64,000 nucleotides of DNA from Hydrocarboniphaga daqingensis (GTDB lineage: Bacteria > Pseudomonadota > Gammaproteobacteria > Nevskiales > Nevskiaceae). Location: NCBI RefSeq assembly GCF_900129825.1, contig NZ_FQWZ01000001.1, positions 558,001 to 622,000 of the forward strand. Reading direction: 5' to 3'. Below, in pieces: positions 1 through 9,381 of this stretch (position 1 is its first letter; every line of letters starts with the position of its first letter). The position numbers were made by a program, and so were the translations under genes. The notes beneath the pieces are model-generated. The model made no database searches and was not told where the DNA came from. It saw only the letters and a program-made list of their open reading frames with translations.

Positions 1-774
1 GTACAGCGCGTCGTAGGCCTTGTCCTGACGCACGCCGGCCAGGAACTCGTTGAGCCAGGCGCGCCATTCCGGGTCGTTCTTGCGGATCGCCCAGCCCAGT
101 TCCTCGCGCGTGAACGGCTTGGGCAGCAGCACCAGTTGGCCCGGATTGCGCGCCACGTAGACCGCGTTGTACGGCAGGTCGTACACGAACGCGGCAGCGC
201 GACCGCCACGCACCTGCAGCAGCGCTTCGGCCTCGGTTTCGAACTTCATCAACTGCGCCTTGGGCAGATACTCGGCGGCAGCAAGATCGCCGGTGGTGCC
301 AAGCTTGGTGGCGATCACGTAGCGCGGATCATTCAGGTCATCGACGCTCTTGACCGTATCCGCCAGCTTCGCCTGCATGATCACGCTCTGCCCGATCACG
401 ATGTACGGGTCAGCGAAGTCGACCTGCTGCGCGCGCTCCTCGGTGATCGTCATGCCCGACATCAGCACGTCGAACTTGGCGGTCAGCAGCGCCGGGATGA
501 TGCCGTCCCATTGCGTGTTGACGATCGTCAGCTTGACGCCGAGCTTGCGCGCCATCAGCTTGGCCATGTCGACGTCGAAGCCGATGATGCCGCCGCGCTT
601 GTCCCGCATCTCGAACGGCATGTAGCCCGCTTCGAGCCCGACGCGCAGCTCACCCCGCGCGCGAATCTGCTGCAAGGCACCGTCGGCTGGCGTTTGAGCC
701 CGTGCCTGCCAGGCGCAAGCGAGCAGCAACAGGCTCAGAAGGCCCTGATGCCATCGTGATGTCGAAGCCTTCAT
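1..774 (-). CDS. Polar amino-acid ABC transporter substrate-binding protein (3' end cut by window)
   Basis: Periplasmic solute-binding protein of the SBP_bac_3 family, which delivers an amino acid to an inner-membrane ABC permease. The ATG is at 774 on the minus strand, and 258 codons are visible with no stop. The family is about 260-280 residues long, so only a short C-terminal tail is missing. Residues 1-26 look like a Sec signal peptide: a Leu-rich core, then an ARA|Q cleavage site. The mature part begins with the usual ELRVGLEAGYMPFE block, followed by GFDVDMAKLMARKLG and MSGMTITEERAQQVDF. It is divergent from the arginine catabolism genes, so arginine or ornithine is a reasonable ligand guess, but the ligand cannot be read from the sequence. 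No permease or ATPase gene is in view. Confidence 0.9.
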   Translation of the reverse strand, partial: MKASTSRWHQGLLSLLLLACAWQARAQTPADGALQQIRARGELRVGLEAGYMPFEMRDKRGGIIGFDVDMAKLMARKLGVKLTIVNTQWDGIIPALLTAKFDVLMSGMTITEERAQQVDFADPYIVIGQSVIMQAKLADTVKSVDDLNDPRYVIATKLGTTGDLAAAEYLPKAQLMKFETEAEALLQVRGGRAAAFVYDLPYNAVYVARNPGQLVLLPKPFTREELGWAIRKNDPEWRAWLNEFLAGVRQDKAYDALY

Positions 775-906
775 GCCGCCCCCTCGTGGTCCGTCTTACA
801 GCCTAGCATCGGTCATGCCGTGTGGGCCGCAGTGAAACTACCCAAGCGGCCCCAGCGGCCGCGCACTACGATACCGGCCCATCTCTCTTCGCAAGAAGTG
901 GCTGCC

Positions 907-2124
907 ATGGCGGACCCCCGTCCCGAGCTGCAGTGGATAGCCGAGCAACAGGGTGCATCGCGCGCTGCCCTGCTGCATCTGGCTCAGATCAACTCCGGCA
1001 GTTTCAATGCCGATGGCGTGGCCGCGGTCGCTGACGCGCTGGAGCCGCACTTTGCGCCACTGGCGGGGCCGGGCGAGCGCATCGAGCTGGCGGCTTACAC
1101 CTCCACCGCCGACGACGGCAGCCTGCGCGAGCGGCGCATCGGACCCGCCGTGCGCTGGCGCCAACGACCCGACGCGCCGCTGCAAGTGCTGCTGTGCGGC
1201 CACATGGACACCGTCTACGGCATCGACAGCCCGTTCCAGCAGGTGCGTGCGCTCGACGAGGACCGGCTCAATGGACCGGGCGTTGCCGACCTCAAAGGCG
1301 GATTGCTGGTGATGTCGCTGGCGCTGGCGGCGCTGGAGCGCTCGCCGCATCGCGATCGAATCGGCTGGACCGTGCTGCTGAATCCTGACGAGGAAATCGG
1401 CAGCCGCGGCTCGGCGCCGCTGCTGGCGCGCGCGGCCACGCAACACCATCTGGGCCTGATCTATGAGCCGGCCTATGCCGATGGCAACCTCGCCTCGTCG
1501 CGCAAAGGCAGCGGCAACTTCGACCTGATCGTCCACGGCCGCGCCGCGCACGCGGGTCGCAACCCGGGCGACGGCCGCAATGCCGTCGTCGCCGCCAGCG
1601 AACTGATCGCACGGCTGTACGCGCTCAACGGCCAGCGCGACGGCCTGACCGTCAACCCTGCGTACGTCCACGGCGGCGGCGCGTTGAACATCGTGCCCGA
1701 GCGTTGCGTGTTCAAGTTCAACGTGCGGACGACGCAGCCGGACGATGAAGCGTGGCTGATGCAGCAGCTGGCGACCATGCAGCAGGACATCGACGGGCGC
1801 GACGGTTATACGCTCGAAATCCGAGGCGGCTTCACGCGCCCACCGAAAGTGTTCGACGATGCCCATCAGCGACTGGCCGCGATGATCGATGACTGCGGTC
1901 GACAGCTCGGGCTCGATCTGCAATTCAAGCCGACGGGCGGCTGCTGCGACGGCAACAACCTGGCCGCCTGCGGATTGCCGAATATCGACAACCTCGGTGT
2001 CGTCGGCGGCGAGATCCATTCCGACCGCGAGTGGATGCGCGTATCGAGCCTGGTCGAGCGCGCACAACTGTCGGCGCTGCTGCTGCTGCGCTTGGCCGAT
2101 GGCGAACTGACGTGGTCCGCCTGA
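907..2124 (+). CDS. M20-family zinc metallohydrolase (carboxypeptidase G2-like) of the arginine cluster
   Basis: Cytoplasmic di-zinc amidohydrolase of 405 residues. The M20 metal and catalytic motifs are present: HMDT at 99-102 (metal His, catalytic Asp), bridging Asp128 in GVADLKGG, general-base and metal pair Glu162-Glu163 in PDEEIGSRG, and a late metal His371 in GEIHSD. A dimerisation insert begins after about residue 190. I chose the ATG at 907 because the family N-terminus follows directly; an upstream in-frame ATG at 820 would add 29 residues unlike the family. It lies 31 bp ahead of astA, so it probably belongs to the arginine succinyltransferase operon. AstE is not in the window. This enzyme could hydrolyse a succinylated or acylated amino acid there, but that is inference. 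Confidence 0.88.
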   Translation: MADPRPELQWIAEQQGASRAALLHLAQINSGSFNADGVAAVADALEPHFAPLAGPGERIELAAYTSTADDGSLRERRIGPAVRWRQRPDAPLQVLLCGHMDTVYGIDSPFQQVRALDEDRLNGPGVADLKGGLLVMSLALAALERSPHRDRIGWTVLLNPDEEIGSRGSAPLLARAATQHHLGLIYEPAYADGNLASSRKGSGNFDLIVHGRAAHAGRNPGDGRNAVVAASELIARLYALNGQRDGLTVNPAYVHGGGALNIVPERCVFKFNVRTTQPDDEAWLMQQLATMQQDIDGRDGYTLEIRGGFTRPPKVFDDAHQRLAAMIDDCGRQLGLDLQFKPTGGCCDGNNLAACGLPNIDNLGVVGGEIHSDREWMRVSSLVERAQLSALLLLRLADGELTWSA

Positions 2125-2155
2125 ACCCCGCCCCGCGATCCAACGGAACGACCCC

Positions 2156-3181
2156 ATGAACGTGATCCGCCCGATCCGTATCGACGACCTTGATGCACTG
2201 CTGACGATGGCGCAGTCCGCCGGTGCCGGCTTTACCTCGCTGCCGCCGTACCCGGACTTTCTGCGGCAGAAGATCGAGCTGTCGCTGCACAGCTTCGCGC
2301 ACAGCGTGGTCGCGCCCGGCCATGAGCGCTATCTGTTCGTGCTCGAAGACAGCCGCACCGGCCAGGTCGGCGGCTGCTGCGCGATCGAAGCGGCCTGCGG
2401 ACTCGACGAGCCGTTCTACAACTATCACGTCGGCGTCACCGTGCACGCCAACCGCGAGCTGAAGGTCTACAACCGGATACCGACGCTGCATCTGTCGAAC
2501 GACTACACGGCGACCTCGGTGCTGTGCTCGCTGTATCTGCAACCCGGCTTCCGCGCTGGCGGCGCGGGACGCCTGCTGTCGAAGTGTCGCTTCCTGTTCA
2601 TGGGCAATTTCCCGGAGCGTTTTGCCGACAAGGTGATCGCCGAAATGCGCGGCGTGTCGGACGACGCGGGACGCTCGCCGTTTTGGGAAGGCTTGGGCCG
2701 GCACTTCTTCAGCATCGACTACAGCGAAGCCGAGCACATCGTCGGCATGGGCAACAAGGCAGTGATCGCCGAGCTGATGCCGCCGCATCCGATCTACTCG
2801 GTGCTACTGCCCAAGGAAGCGCAGGAAGTCATGGGGCGCGTGCATCCGCAAACTGCACCCGCGCTGCACTTGCTCGAACAGGAAGGGTTTCGCTATCAGG
2901 GCTACATCGATATCTTCGACGGCGGACCCACCGTCGAGGCGCCGCTGATGGACATCCGCACGATCCGCAAATCGCAAGTGCTGCCCTGCCGCATCATCGT
3001 CGGCGCACCAGCGTCGGGGCCGACGCATCTGGTGGCCAATACGCAGCTGCAGGACTTCCGCTGCACGCTCACGCCGCTGGCATCGCCATCGGCTGATGCC
3101 GACCATCTGGTGATCAGCGCCGAATTGGCCGAGGCGCTGCGCGTGAGTTCTGGCGACGCGCTGCGCGTGGTGGCGCTGTGA
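2156..3181 (+). CDS. astA: Arginine N-succinyltransferase
   Basis: First step of the ammonia-producing arginine succinyltransferase pathway: succinyl-CoA plus L-arginine gives N2-succinylarginine. The 341-residue length is typical. The N-terminus ([17 protein letters not shown]) and the central [18 protein letters not shown] block, which binds CoA in the GNAT-like fold, are family signatures. The following KVIAEMRG and [10 protein letters not shown] stretches also match AstA. Its stop overlaps the GTG start of astD (GTGA at 3178-3181), which implies translational coupling. There is one AstA here and no separate AruF/AruG pair. Confidence 0.96.
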   Translation: MNVIRPIRIDDLDALLTMAQSAGAGFTSLPPYPDFLRQKIELSLHSFAHSVVAPGHERYLFVLEDSRTGQVGGCCAIEAACGLDEPFYNYHVGVTVHANRELKVYNRIPTLHLSNDYTATSVLCSLYLQPGFRAGGAGRLLSKCRFLFMGNFPERFADKVIAEMRGVSDDAGRSPFWEGLGRHFFSIDYSEAEHIVGMGNKAVIAELMPPHPIYSVLLPKEAQEVMGRVHPQTAPALHLLEQEGFRYQGYIDIFDGGPTVEAPLMDIRTIRKSQVLPCRIIVGAPASGPTHLVANTQLQDFRCTLTPLASPSADADHLVISAELAEALRVSSGDALRVVAL

Positions 3182-4647
3182 GCAGCGGCTGGCTGTACAT
3201 CAATGGCGCGCGCCAGATGGGCAGCGGCGCCGAGTTCGTCAGCCTCGACCCGGCGACAGCCGACGCGGTGTGGGAAGGCAACGCGGCCAGCAGCAGCGAC
3301 GTGCAGCGTGCGGTCGACGCGGCACGCGCCGCACTGCCGGCCTGGGCGGCGCTGCCGTTCGCCGAGCGTGAAGCGGTCACGCGACGCTTTGCCGAACAGT
3401 TGAGCGCGCATCAAGAACCGCTGGCCAAAATCATCAGCCAGGAGACCGGCAAGCCGCTGTGGGAGACGCGCACCGAAGTCGCGACGATGATCGGCAAGAT
3501 CGAGCTGTCGGTGCGCGCCAACCGCGAACGCACCGGCGAGCGGGACACCGAATCCGGCGGCGTGCGCCAGATGCTGCGTCATCGTCCGCACGGCGTGGTC
3601 GCGGTGTTCGGCCCGTACAACTTCCCCGGCCATCTACCCAACGGCCACATCGTACCGGCGCTGCTGGCCGGCAACTGCGTGATCTTCAAGCCCAGCGAGC
3701 TGACGCCGCGCGTTGCCGAAGAAACCGTGATGTTGTGGGAGGCGGCCGGCATACCGCCCGGCGTGCTGCAACTGCTGCAAGGCGAGCGTGCCACCGGCGA
3801 AGCGCTGGCCCAGCATGCCGATCTCGACGGCCTGTTCTTCACCGGCAGCTCGCGTACCGGCCTGCTGCTGCAGCAACAGTTCGCTGCGCATCCCGGCAAG
3901 ATCCTGGCGCTGGAGATGGGCGGCAACAACCCGCTGGTGGTCGGCGACATCGAGCGCGTCGCGCCAGCGGTCTACGACATCATTCAGTCGGCTTATCTGT
4001 CGTCGGGCCAGCGCTGTACCTGCGCGCGACGCTTGTACGTGCCGCGCGGCCACGCTGGCGACGCGCTGGTCGACGCGCTGCTCGCAGCGATCGGCCGCAT
4101 CAAGGTCGGCGCTCCCGATGCCGATCCGCAGCCGTTCATGGGCCCGTTGATCTCGGTCCGCGCCGCCGACCAGATGCTGGCCGCCCAAACCCAGCTGATC
4201 GCACTGGGCGCCGAACCGCTGGCGGCGATGAAGCGTCTGCCATGGGGCGCTGCCTATCTGACGCCCGCGCTGCTGGATGTCACCGCCATCGAGCATCTGC
4301 CCGACGAGGAATACTTCGGCCCGCTGTTGCAGCTGGTGCGCTACGACACATTCGATCAAGCGCTGCGGCTGGCCAACCGCACGCGCTACGGGCTGTCGGC
4401 GGCGCTGCTCAGTGATTCGGCCGATCAGTGGGCGCAGTTTGCCGCGACGATCCGCGCCGGCATCATCAACTGGAATCGACAGACCACCGGCGCCTCGGGC
4501 GCGGCGCCGTTCGGCGGTGTCGGGCAGTCGGGCAACCATCGGCCCAGCGCGTACTACGCCGCCGACTACTGCGCCTACCCGGTGGCGATGATGGCCAGCG
4601 AGCGCAGCGAACTACCGGCGCAGCTGACACCGGGTATCGAGCTGTAG
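3178..4647 (+). CDS. astD: Succinylglutamate-semialdehyde dehydrogenase
   Basis: NAD-dependent aldehyde dehydrogenase that oxidises N-succinylglutamate 5-semialdehyde to N-succinylglutamate, the fourth step of the AST pathway. It has 489 residues, the normal length. The general-base Glu246 lies in LEMGGNNP and the nucleophile Cys280 in [11 protein letters not shown]. The NAD-binding [14 protein letters not shown] and FTGSSRTG motifs are intact. It begins with GTG inside the astA stop codon. A GC-rich hairpin follows the stop, so the transcript may weaken here before ligE and astB. Confidence 0.96.
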   Translation: MSSGWLYINGARQMGSGAEFVSLDPATADAVWEGNAASSSDVQRAVDAARAALPAWAALPFAEREAVTRRFAEQLSAHQEPLAKIISQETGKPLWETRTEVATMIGKIELSVRANRERTGERDTESGGVRQMLRHRPHGVVAVFGPYNFPGHLPNGHIVPALLAGNCVIFKPSELTPRVAEETVMLWEAAGIPPGVLQLLQGERATGEALAQHADLDGLFFTGSSRTGLLLQQQFAAHPGKILALEMGGNNPLVVGDIERVAPAVYDIIQSAYLSSGQRCTCARRLYVPRGHAGDALVDALLAAIGRIKVGAPDADPQPFMGPLISVRAADQMLAAQTQLIALGAEPLAAMKRLPWGAAYLTPALLDVTAIEHLPDEEYFGPLLQLVRYDTFDQALRLANRTRYGLSAALLSDSADQWAQFAATIRAGIINWNRQTTGASGAAPFGGVGQSGNHRPSAYYAADYCAYPVAMMASERSELPAQLTPGIEL

Positions 4648-4655
4648 CGGCATTG

Positions 4656-4678
4656 GCGGACGAGCACGGCTCGTCCGC
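4656..4678 (+). terminator. GC-rich hairpin after astD (possible attenuator)
   Basis: A perfect 10-bp stem (GCGGACGAGC / GCTCGTCCGC) with a 3-nt ACG loop, starting 8 bp after the astD stop. No T-run follows, so it is not a classical intrinsic terminator. It may protect the mRNA end or reduce read-through into the ligase gene. Confidence 0.45.
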
Positions 4679-4806
4679 ACCGACCTGCTCCAGAGAACCG
4701 GCGGGCCATCGCCCGGCATCGACCCGTCATTGCAAGCGCGATGCAGCGCGCAGACGCAAGCCGGGCGGCAGCGTTCACTGGCAGGGCCCTTCGACCGGAC
4801 CCGGCC

Positions 4807-5670
4807 ATGTCCCAACCTGCCTCCGCGCTATGGCGCGCTAACGCGCTGATCTTCGGCCTGCTGCTGACGGCGGTCGCCCGCTCGCAGACGCCGCCGCCGA
4901 TGCAACTGGCCGAGACTCATCACCTGGGCGAGCCGCTCGACATCCCGGCTTACTGGGTCAGCGAGAAGTACGACGGTGTCCGCGCCTGGTGGGACGGTCA
5001 GCAGCTGCTGAGCCGCAGCGGCCATCGCCTGTCGGCGCCCGCGTGGTTCACCGCCTGCTTGCCGCGCGATGCGAGGCTCGACGGCGAGCTGTGGACCCGT
5101 CGCGGCGACTTCGAAAACCTGTCCGGCATTGTCCGGCGCAGCGTCCCCGACGACGCGGATTGGCGACAGATTCACTACCGCGTGTTCGACCTGCCGCTCG
5201 CGCCGGGTCGCTTCGAACAGCGGCATCAGCGGCTGTTGGAGCTGAAGGCCGCTGCTGGCTGCCGCTGGTTCGAGGTCGTTGAGCAACGCGCTCTGGCCGA
5301 TGCACCGGCGCTGGCCTCGCTGCTGGCCCGCGTCGTTGCCGATGGCGGTGAGGGCCTGATGCTGCGCCGTCGCGACGCGCCGTACACCGCCGGCCGCAAT
5401 CGCGATCTGCTCAAGCTCAAACCGGCCGACGATGCCGAGGCGGTCGTGATCGCGCATCAAGCCGGACGCGGCAAGTACCAAGGCATGGTCGGCGCGCTGC
5501 GCGTGCGTCGCGACGACGGCGCCGAGTTCGCGATCGGCAGTGGCCTGTCCGATGCGCAGCGGCGCAACCCGCCGCCGATCGGCAGCACGATCACTTATGC
5601 CTACAACGGTCTGACGCGGTCAGGGCTGCCGCGTTTCGCTCGATTCGTCCGGGTCCGCCAGGACCCTTGA
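4807..5670 (+). CDS. ligE: Periplasmic ATP-dependent DNA ligase (Lig E type)
   Basis: Minimal ATP-dependent DNA ligase of 287 residues: a nucleotidyltransferase domain plus OB fold, no DNA-binding extension. The adenylated lysine is Lys54 in the motif I block SEKYDGVRAWW. Further ligase motifs follow: LDGELW, GGEGLMLRR and LLKLKP. The N-terminus to about residue 25 is a hydrophobic Sec signal ending near VARSQ, fitting the family's export to the periplasm, where it is thought to act on extracellular or incoming DNA. The ATG at 4807 is chosen because it places the signal peptide at the very N-terminus; an upstream ATG at 4741 would bury it. It sits between astD and astB, where it has no obvious metabolic role. 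Confidence 0.9.
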   Translation: MSQPASALWRANALIFGLLLTAVARSQTPPPMQLAETHHLGEPLDIPAYWVSEKYDGVRAWWDGQQLLSRSGHRLSAPAWFTACLPRDARLDGELWTRRGDFENLSGIVRRSVPDDADWRQIHYRVFDLPLAPGRFEQRHQRLLELKAAAGCRWFEVVEQRALADAPALASLLARVVADGGEGLMLRRRDAPYTAGRNRDLLKLKPADDAEAVVIAHQAGRGKYQGMVGALRVRRDDGAEFAIGSGLSDAQRRNPPPIGSTITYAYNGLTRSGLPRFARFVRVRQDP

Positions 5671-5761
5671 ATCACCCGGTGCGTCGGCGAACCCTCATGC
5701 ACTGCGCCGCCGGGGGCGGCACACTAAGCCGTACCCGCGCCAACGCCAGACCACGCCGACG

Positions 5762-7102
5762 ATGCACGACACCCACGAATACAACTTCGACGGCCTGGTC
5801 GGGCCCACCCATAACTATGCTGGCCTTGCGGCCGGCAATCTGGCGTCGGCGCGCAACGCCGATCAAGCCTCGGACCCGCGCGGCGCCGCATTGCAGGGCT
5901 TGCACAAGGCGCAGGCCCTGCAGGCGCTCGGCTTGCGGCAGGGCATTCTGCCGCCGCAGGAGCGTCCCAATCTGGCCGCGCTGCGGCGGCTTGGCTATTC
6001 CGGCCGCGACCGCGACGTGCTGGCCAAGGTCCGAGCCGAGGCCCCTGGTTTGCTGGCCGCGGTCAGCTCGGCCTCGTCGATGTGGACGGCCAATGCCGGC
6101 ACCGTGGCACCCAGCGCCGATACCGCCGACGGCCTCGTGCATTTCACGCCGGCCAATCTGTGCAGCAACCTGCATCGGTCGCTAGAACCCCAGACCAGCG
6201 CGCGGGTGCTGGCCGCTACGTTCGCCAGTTCGGCGCACTTCGTTCATCACGAAGCCTTGCCGGCGACGCCGGCGATGGGCGACGAAGGCGCGGCCAATCA
6301 CACCCGGCTGTGCGGCGAGTATGGCGAGCCCGGTTTGCAGTTGTTCGTCTACGGCCGCGGTAATGATGACGAGCCGGCGCCGATCCGCTTTCCGGCGCGG
6401 CAAACGCGCGCCGCCTGCGAGGCACTGGCGCGGCTGCATCAACTGTCGCCGGCACACACGCGGCTGCAGCTGCAAAACCCGGCCGTGGTCGATGCCGGCG
6501 TGTTCCACAACGACGTGATCGCAGTCGGCAATCGCGAGGTGCTGCTGTATCACGAGGACGCGTTCGTCGACGCGGCCGCGCTGCGTCAGTGGATCGGCAG
6601 CCAATGGCGCGGCAGCCGCGCGCCGGTGTTCATCGAAGTGCCGCGCGCACGCGTCAGCGTTGCCGAAGCGGTCAGTTCGTACTTGTTCAACAGCCAGCTG
6701 ATCTGTCCGCCGGGCGGCGGCATGCAGATGATCGTCGCCAGCGAATGCCAAGAGCATCCGCGCGTCTGGGACGAGATCGAGCGCATCGTCGCCGACCCGA
6801 CCAACCCGATCACGCAGGTTCGGGTGTTCGATCTGCGCCAGTCGATGCGCAACGGCGGTGGACCGGCGTGCCTGCGGCTGCGCGTGGTGTTGACCGCCGA
6901 CGAGCGCGATGCGGTCAATGCCGGCAGCTGGCTGACACCCGAGCGTTACGATGCGCTGGTGGCGTGGGTACGACAGCATTATCGCGACCGGCTGGTGCTG
7001 GCCGACCTCGCCGACCCGCAACTGCTCGACGAGACGCGCACCGCGCTGGACCGGCTGACGCAGATTCTCGGCTTGGGCAGCATCTACGACTTTCAGCGCT
7101 GA
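5762..7102 (+). CDS. astB: N-succinylarginine dihydrolase
   Basis: Second AST enzyme: hydrolyses N2-succinylarginine to N2-succinylornithine, two ammonia and CO2. It has 446 residues, the standard length, and the guanidino-modifying pentein fold. The N-terminal YNFDGLVGPTHNYAGLAAGN block is diagnostic. The nucleophile is Cys370 in NGGGPACLRLRV, and the HNDVIAVGN segment carries the His region. The order M20-astA-astD-ligE-astB lacks astC and astE, so the aminotransferase and desuccinylase steps must be encoded elsewhere or be done by other enzymes. Confidence 0.96.
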   Translation: MHDTHEYNFDGLVGPTHNYAGLAAGNLASARNADQASDPRGAALQGLHKAQALQALGLRQGILPPQERPNLAALRRLGYSGRDRDVLAKVRAEAPGLLAAVSSASSMWTANAGTVAPSADTADGLVHFTPANLCSNLHRSLEPQTSARVLAATFASSAHFVHHEALPATPAMGDEGAANHTRLCGEYGEPGLQLFVYGRGNDDEPAPIRFPARQTRAACEALARLHQLSPAHTRLQLQNPAVVDAGVFHNDVIAVGNREVLLYHEDAFVDAAALRQWIGSQWRGSRAPVFIEVPRARVSVAEAVSSYLFNSQLICPPGGGMQMIVASECQEHPRVWDEIERIVADPTNPITQVRVFDLRQSMRNGGGPACLRLRVVLTADERDAVNAGSWLTPERYDALVAWVRQHYRDRLVLADLADPQLLDETRTALDRLTQILGLGSIYDFQR

Positions 7103-7134
7103 GCACCGCGGCGCGCAGCGGACAAGAGCATCCG

Positions 7135-7623
7135 ATGAATCTGAGCTATCACTGGCGCCGCTGGGCGGACTTGCGCCCCGACGAGCTGTACGCGTTCCTG
7201 AAGCTGCGCAGCGACATCTTCGTTGTCGAGCAGAACTGCGTGTTCTCCGACATGGACGGCATCGACCCGCAATGCGAGCACTTGCTCGGCATTGACGCCG
7301 ACAACATCGTCCGGGCTTATCTGCGCATCGTGCCGCCCGGCGTGCAGCGCCCGCACAGCCCCTCGCCGCCGGCACCCGGGCCGGCGATCGGCCGCGTCGT
7401 CGTCGCTGTGGAGGCGCGTGGCAACGGCACCGGTCGCCGCCTGATGCAGCAGGCCCTGTCCTGGTGCGGCGCAGGTTATGCCGGCCAGCCGGTGTCGCTG
7501 TCGGGCCAGCAGCACCTGGAAGCGTTCTACGCGTCGCTCGGCTTTGTCACGCACAGCGCGCCGTATCTCGAAGACGGCATCTGGCACGTCGACATGCAAC
7601 GCCCCGGTATACTCGCCTCCTGA
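7135..7623 (+). CDS. elaA: ElaA-family GNAT acetyltransferase
   Basis: Small GNAT-fold N-acetyltransferase of 162 residues. The N-terminal stretch LYAFLKLRSDIFVVEQNC is the hallmark of the ElaA subgroup. The acetyl-CoA loop is GRVVVAVEARGNGTGRRLM, followed by the C-terminal AFYASLGF strand. The substrate is not known for the family. The ATG at 7135 lies 32 bp after astB, so co-transcription with the AST genes is likely, but a role in arginine use is only a guess. Confidence 0.88.
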   Translation: MNLSYHWRRWADLRPDELYAFLKLRSDIFVVEQNCVFSDMDGIDPQCEHLLGIDADNIVRAYLRIVPPGVQRPHSPSPPAPGPAIGRVVVAVEARGNGTGRRLMQQALSWCGAGYAGQPVSLSGQQHLEAFYASLGFVTHSAPYLEDGIWHVDMQRPGILAS

Positions 7624-7680
7624 CCGGCGCGCCCGGCAGTCCCGCTGCCCACCGACTCTGCTCGAAACCCGACCCGCGAC

Positions 7681-9381
7681 GTGTACGCCCAGTTCTTCAA
7701 CCTCCGGGAGATGCCGTTCACGATCACACCGGATCCGAGCTATCTGTACCTGTCGCCCCGGCACCAGGAAGCGCTCGGCCACCTGCTGTATGGCACCGGT
7801 CAATATGGCGGCTTCGTTCAGCTGACCGGTGAAGTCGGCACCGGCAAAACCACGGTCGTGCGGACGCTGCTGGAGCAGAAGCTCACCGACGTCGACGTGG
7901 CGATGATCCACAACCCGAGCCAGAACGAGCTGCAATTCGTGCAGTCGATCTGCGACGAATTGGGCGTGGTCTACGACGCGGCGACACTGACACTCAAGAC
8001 GCTGGTCGATGCACTCAACGTCCATCTGCTGGCGGTCCACGCCGCCGGCCGGCGCACCGTCTTGATCATCGACGAAGCGCAGAATCTGCCGCGCGACGTG
8101 CTCGAACAAGTGCGGCTGCTAACCAACCTCGAGACGCATAAGGAAAAGCTGCTGCGAATCATGCTGGTCGGCCAGCCCGAACTGAGCGAGTTGCTGGCGC
8201 GCCCGGACCTGCGTCAGCTCGCCAGCCGCATCACGGCGCGCTACCACCTGATGCCGTTGTCCGAAACCGAAACCGGGGAATACATCCGCCATCGGTTGCG
8301 CGTGGCCGGCAGTCACGAGGACATCTTTTCGACCACGGCAGTTCGCGAGATTCATCGTGCGGCACGCGGTGTGCCGCGGCTGATCAACATTCTGTGCGAC
8401 CGCGCACTGCTTGGCGCCTACGCCCAAGGCGCGCGACGCGTCACACCCGAGACGGTGCGCAAGGCAGCGGGCGAATCCATCGGACTGGCCGCGAACAGCG
8501 GCACTGACCGGCTGCCGATCCGCTGGCGACCTTCGTTGCTGCAGATCGAGTCGGCGCTGGCCGTCGTCGCCTTGGTGATCGCCGGGCTGCTGCTGTACCG
8601 CACGTTCGCCGGCGGCCCGGCTGCCGATCCCGCGCCGGTCGCCGCTGCGCCGTCGGCACCCGCGGCAGCGCCGTCTGGCGAAGTCACGGCCACCGCCGCC
8701 GATGCCGTCACCCCCGCTGCGCCCTCGCCGGCCGTGGCCGAGGAATCCACGTCCGCTACGGCCACGGCCACGGCCGACCTGACCACGCTGCTGCAGTCGG
8801 CCCAGCCGCTGACGGCGACGGTCAGCCAGCTGATCCGGCTTTGGGACCAGAACATCGTGATCCCGCGTGGTGCCAACGTCTGCCGCGAGCTGTCCACGCA
8901 GGGGCTGGAGTGCTACCGCAACCGGGGCGAATGGTCCGACCTGCGCAGCATCAACCGCCCGGCCATCCTGTCGCTGACCACCGGTCGCGGCGAGATCCAG
9001 CATGTGCTGCTGCGCCAACTGACCGCCACCACCGCCACGCTTGATACCCGCACTGGCCCGATCACGATCGCGCTCGACCCGCTCGATGCGCTGTGGTCCG
9101 GCGAGTACCTGCTGCTGTGGAAGCGGGAAACCGACGACACCTATCTTTCTCCTGGTGTCCGCAGCCCGGCGGTGGCCTGGGTGCGGCGGCGCCTGGCCCG
9201 CGACGCCGGCAAGCCCCTGGCCGAACCGGTATCCGACTTGTACGACGCGGCATTGGTCGAGCAGATCAAGCGCTTCCAGACCCAGCGCGAACTCGACTCC
9301 GATGGCGTCATCGGGACGCGGACCTGGATTGCACTGGGCACCGAAGGTCCGGATGGACCGCTGCTGGCGACACCACGATGA
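7681..9381 (+). CDS. gspA: ExeA/GspA-type AAA ATPase with C-terminal peptidoglycan-binding domain
   Basis: Inner-membrane ATPase of the ExeA family, which with GspB helps carry the type II secretin through peptidoglycan. It has 566 residues and a GTG start. The cytoplasmic AAA domain (about 1-270) carries Walker A GEVGTGKTT with Lys56 and Walker B VLIIDEAQN. A single membrane segment lies near 285-305, then an Ala/Pro/Thr-rich linker. The C-terminal domain (about 495-560) has the PG_binding_1 pattern ending GVIGTRTWIAL. The stop overlaps gspB (ATGA). No other gsp gene is nearby, so the rest of the secretion system is elsewhere. Confidence 0.92.
   Translation: MYAQFFNLREMPFTITPDPSYLYLSPRHQEALGHLLYGTGQYGGFVQLTGEVGTGKTTVVRTLLEQKLTDVDVAMIHNPSQNELQFVQSICDELGVVYDAATLTLKTLVDALNVHLLAVHAAGRRTVLIIDEAQNLPRDVLEQVRLLTNLETHKEKLLRIMLVGQPELSELLARPDLRQLASRITARYHLMPLSETETGEYIRHRLRVAGSHEDIFSTTAVREIHRAARGVPRLINILCDRALLGAYAQGARRVTPETVRKAAGESIGLAANSGTDRLPIRWRPSLLQIESALAVVALVIAGLLLYRTFAGGPAADPAPVAAAPSAPAAAPSGEVTATAADAVTPAAPSPAVAEESTSATATATADLTTLLQSAQPLTATVSQLIRLWDQNIVIPRGANVCRELSTQGLECYRNRGEWSDLRSINRPAILSLTTGRGEIQHVLLRQLTATTATLDTRTGPITIALDPLDALWSGEYLLLWKRETDDTYLSPGVRSPAVAWVRRRLARDAGKPLAEPVSDLYDAALVEQIKRFQTQRELDSDGVIGTRTWIALGTEGPDGPLLATPR

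Noticed and set aside
838..2157. Long minus-strand open frame over the M20 hydrolase (439 codons)
   Set aside because: It has no recognisable domain, is rich in Arg/Gln/Ala, and is the usual antisense shadow of a GC-rich gene.
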